Below are positions 62,652 through 64,000 of a stretch of DNA of 64,000 nt, piece by piece. The DNA lies in the NCBI RefSeq assembly GCF_008831285.2, contig NC_045141.1:11086106-11150105 (forward strand). Reading direction: 5' to 3'. The position numbers and the translations under genes were made by a program. The stretch comes from Nymphaea colorata. Lineage: Eukaryota > Streptophyta > Magnoliopsida > Nymphaeales > Nymphaeaceae. Positions within the stretch are counted from its first letter, which is position 1. Each line of letters opens with the position of its first letter. A model generated the notes under the pieces. That model saw only the letters and a program-made list of their open reading frames with translations. It had not been told where the DNA came from and made no database searches.

Positions 62652-64000
62652 TGTTACGGGCCTACCTCCGCACAACCATGATGGCCGAAGGCACCCCGTA
62701 TCCAGTCTGAGGCCACGGCGTTGGCAGCCTTTGACCATTCACTAGGGCCGTCTGTGTGTTAGGGAGGTTATAACGCCACATGGCCACTCTCTATGGCCTT
62801 TCCGCATGCAAGGGAGGCTATCCAGGTGGGAGTTATACCCCTCCGAGAAGGGCGCCAGTCATGTGAGGCTGAGAGCCGATGCGAGAACCTCGAGCGCATC
62901 GCACCCTGCAGCACCATATCAGGATGAGAGGGGCCGAGGAATGTCGGCCAGGGCCGGCAGCGCCAGCGCCGAAGGACGTCGAAGATGGCCCATCGTGGCC
63001 GAAGGTGGCGTCGGGAGACGCAGGCCAGCAGACGCCGAGAGAGCGTTGAGTGCGGAAGGCGCGAGCCTTACGCGCCGCGCAGGAAAGGAGCCCATTGTAG
63101 ATGCATGTATTATTTTCTGTGAGGCTAACCTTTCTTGTAGCAAGACAAGAGACAAGCCAGGGACGAGTGGAACCAAGGAGTTGAGCTTCCCTTCGTACGA
63201 AGGACAGACGCCATTGGAGGATGCTCAGCCCACACGGACGCGAGAGGAGGAGTCCACCCTGGCCGAGACGGGGTGAACCTTCCCTACCGAGCCGCACGGC
63301 CACACCCAGCCCAAGGAGTGGGCGATGTAATTTTGATTTTATTGACTGAGCCACACGGTCATTTGTATATGCTTTATGTGTATTATGTTTTGAGTTTATG
63401 ATTCTTTGGTTGTACAGGACCCGTACGGGTTGGACCGTCCCGAGTCACTATAAGTCACTATAAGCTTGAGCATGTACAGGGATATCTTGGATTTATGGAA
63501 CGTTTTATGTTATGGGATTTTACTTCTCACTTTCTCTCTCCTGCACCCACGAGGGTTTCTGCTTCGTCTTCTTCCAGTGAGGTTTCTTCCTCTTCTTCAC
63601 CCGACGGACACACTGGATCTTCTGGCGACGTGGATCTTCACCGGTGGACTCGTGCACCTCCGATTCTTCTCTCTCGACTTCACTTCTTCTTCTTCTGCTT
63701 CATCCACCAGTGAGGGTTCTTCCCTTCTACTTCCCGTCTTCTTCACCCAAAAGCATGATCTTTCCGCGACGTGGTTCTTCACCGGAGGACTCATGCCTTT
63801 CCCACCCCCTCGACGTTGGACGAATTGCTCCGTGGTTCTGAGCGATCCCTGGTGTCGAGGCTTGTCATCCGCCTGATCAACCCCCTTTCCCTATGCCTGT
63901 GACTCCCCAGTAACCCCACCATCGGTGAGCAGGACCCTCACCGTTCGAATTCATCCCATCTGCATTCCACCAGACCTTCCAGTTTCATCCGCATCTCCCG
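62652..64000 (+). mobile_element. 3' LTR of an LTR retrotransposon, cut by the window end
   Basis: Begins TGTTACGGGCC after the polypurine tract. It is GC-richer than the surroundings up to about 63330, has a TATAAG-containing CACTATAAG direct repeat near 63447-63465 that could be its TATA region, then a CT-rich part (63520-63720) as in many plant LTR leaders. No terminal CA could be placed in the window. Frames at 62806-63876 are most likely LTR artefacts. Confidence 0.45.

Noticed and set aside
62833-63876. Several 70-170-codon frames on both strands
   Set aside because: They overlap each other in a GC-rich stretch that is better explained as an LTR; no family resemblance.

Overview
This is plant nuclear DNA, almost certainly from an angiosperm. 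Two intron-containing genes of well-known plant families are present. The rest is AT-rich sequence with (AT)n, (CT)n and (CA)n tracts, a decayed Ty1-copia fragment, decayed L1-type LINE fragments, several small hAT-like elements and one LTR element at the right edge. I cannot name the species. No tRNA, rRNA, CRISPR or bacterial-type operon was seen.

Layout. (1) 1-4.1 kb, + strand: a seven-exon bHLH transcription factor of the LRL group (relatives of Arabidopsis bHLH66/69/82, root-hair regulators), with a pyrimidine-rich leader and one GC-AG intron. (2) 4.1-20.5 kb: intergenic DNA with old repeats (copia RNase H piece, LINE zinc-binding piece, small TIR elements, short tandem arrays) and a GC-rich island beside a poly(T) run. 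(3) 20.5-22.9 kb: copy A of a 2.3-kb dispersed repeat. (4) 24.2-45.9 kb, - strand: a PDS5C-type cohesin-associated protein with N-terminal HEAT-like exons, a long charged middle and a Tudor domain. At least 14 exons are spread over about 21.7 kb, with introns of up to 5.6 kb holding several transposons and a 720-bp foldback. (5) 46-57 kb: GC-rich shared promoter flank of PDS5C, a decayed LINE, copy B of the 2.3-kb repeat split by a small transposon, and further intergenic DNA. (6) 57.3-58.8 kb: a tandem duplication. (7) 61.3-64.0 kb: a probable LTR retrotransposon 3' part with polypurine tract and the start of an LTR that runs off the window.

The two genes are unrelated in function and orientation: LRL is a G-box type regulator, PDS5C a chromatin/cohesin factor. 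They lie about 20 kb apart tail to tail (both 3' ends face the same intergenic stretch), and nothing suggests joint regulation.

The most unusual material is repeat biology. A small transposon family with CTAyGTCAC-type termini, GGTGCG-rich subterminal blocks, AT-rich or microsatellite cores and 8-bp target duplications is present as three complete copies and one partial copy. One copy sits inside copy B of the 2.3-kb repeat, so copy A gives its empty site. Both 2.3-kb repeats keep, on the - strand, a TATAAATA box and a downstream AG|GTATGTAGTC donor-like site.

Exon models were assembled by eye from family conservation, splice sites and reading phase. The three very short optional PDS5C exons are the least certain.
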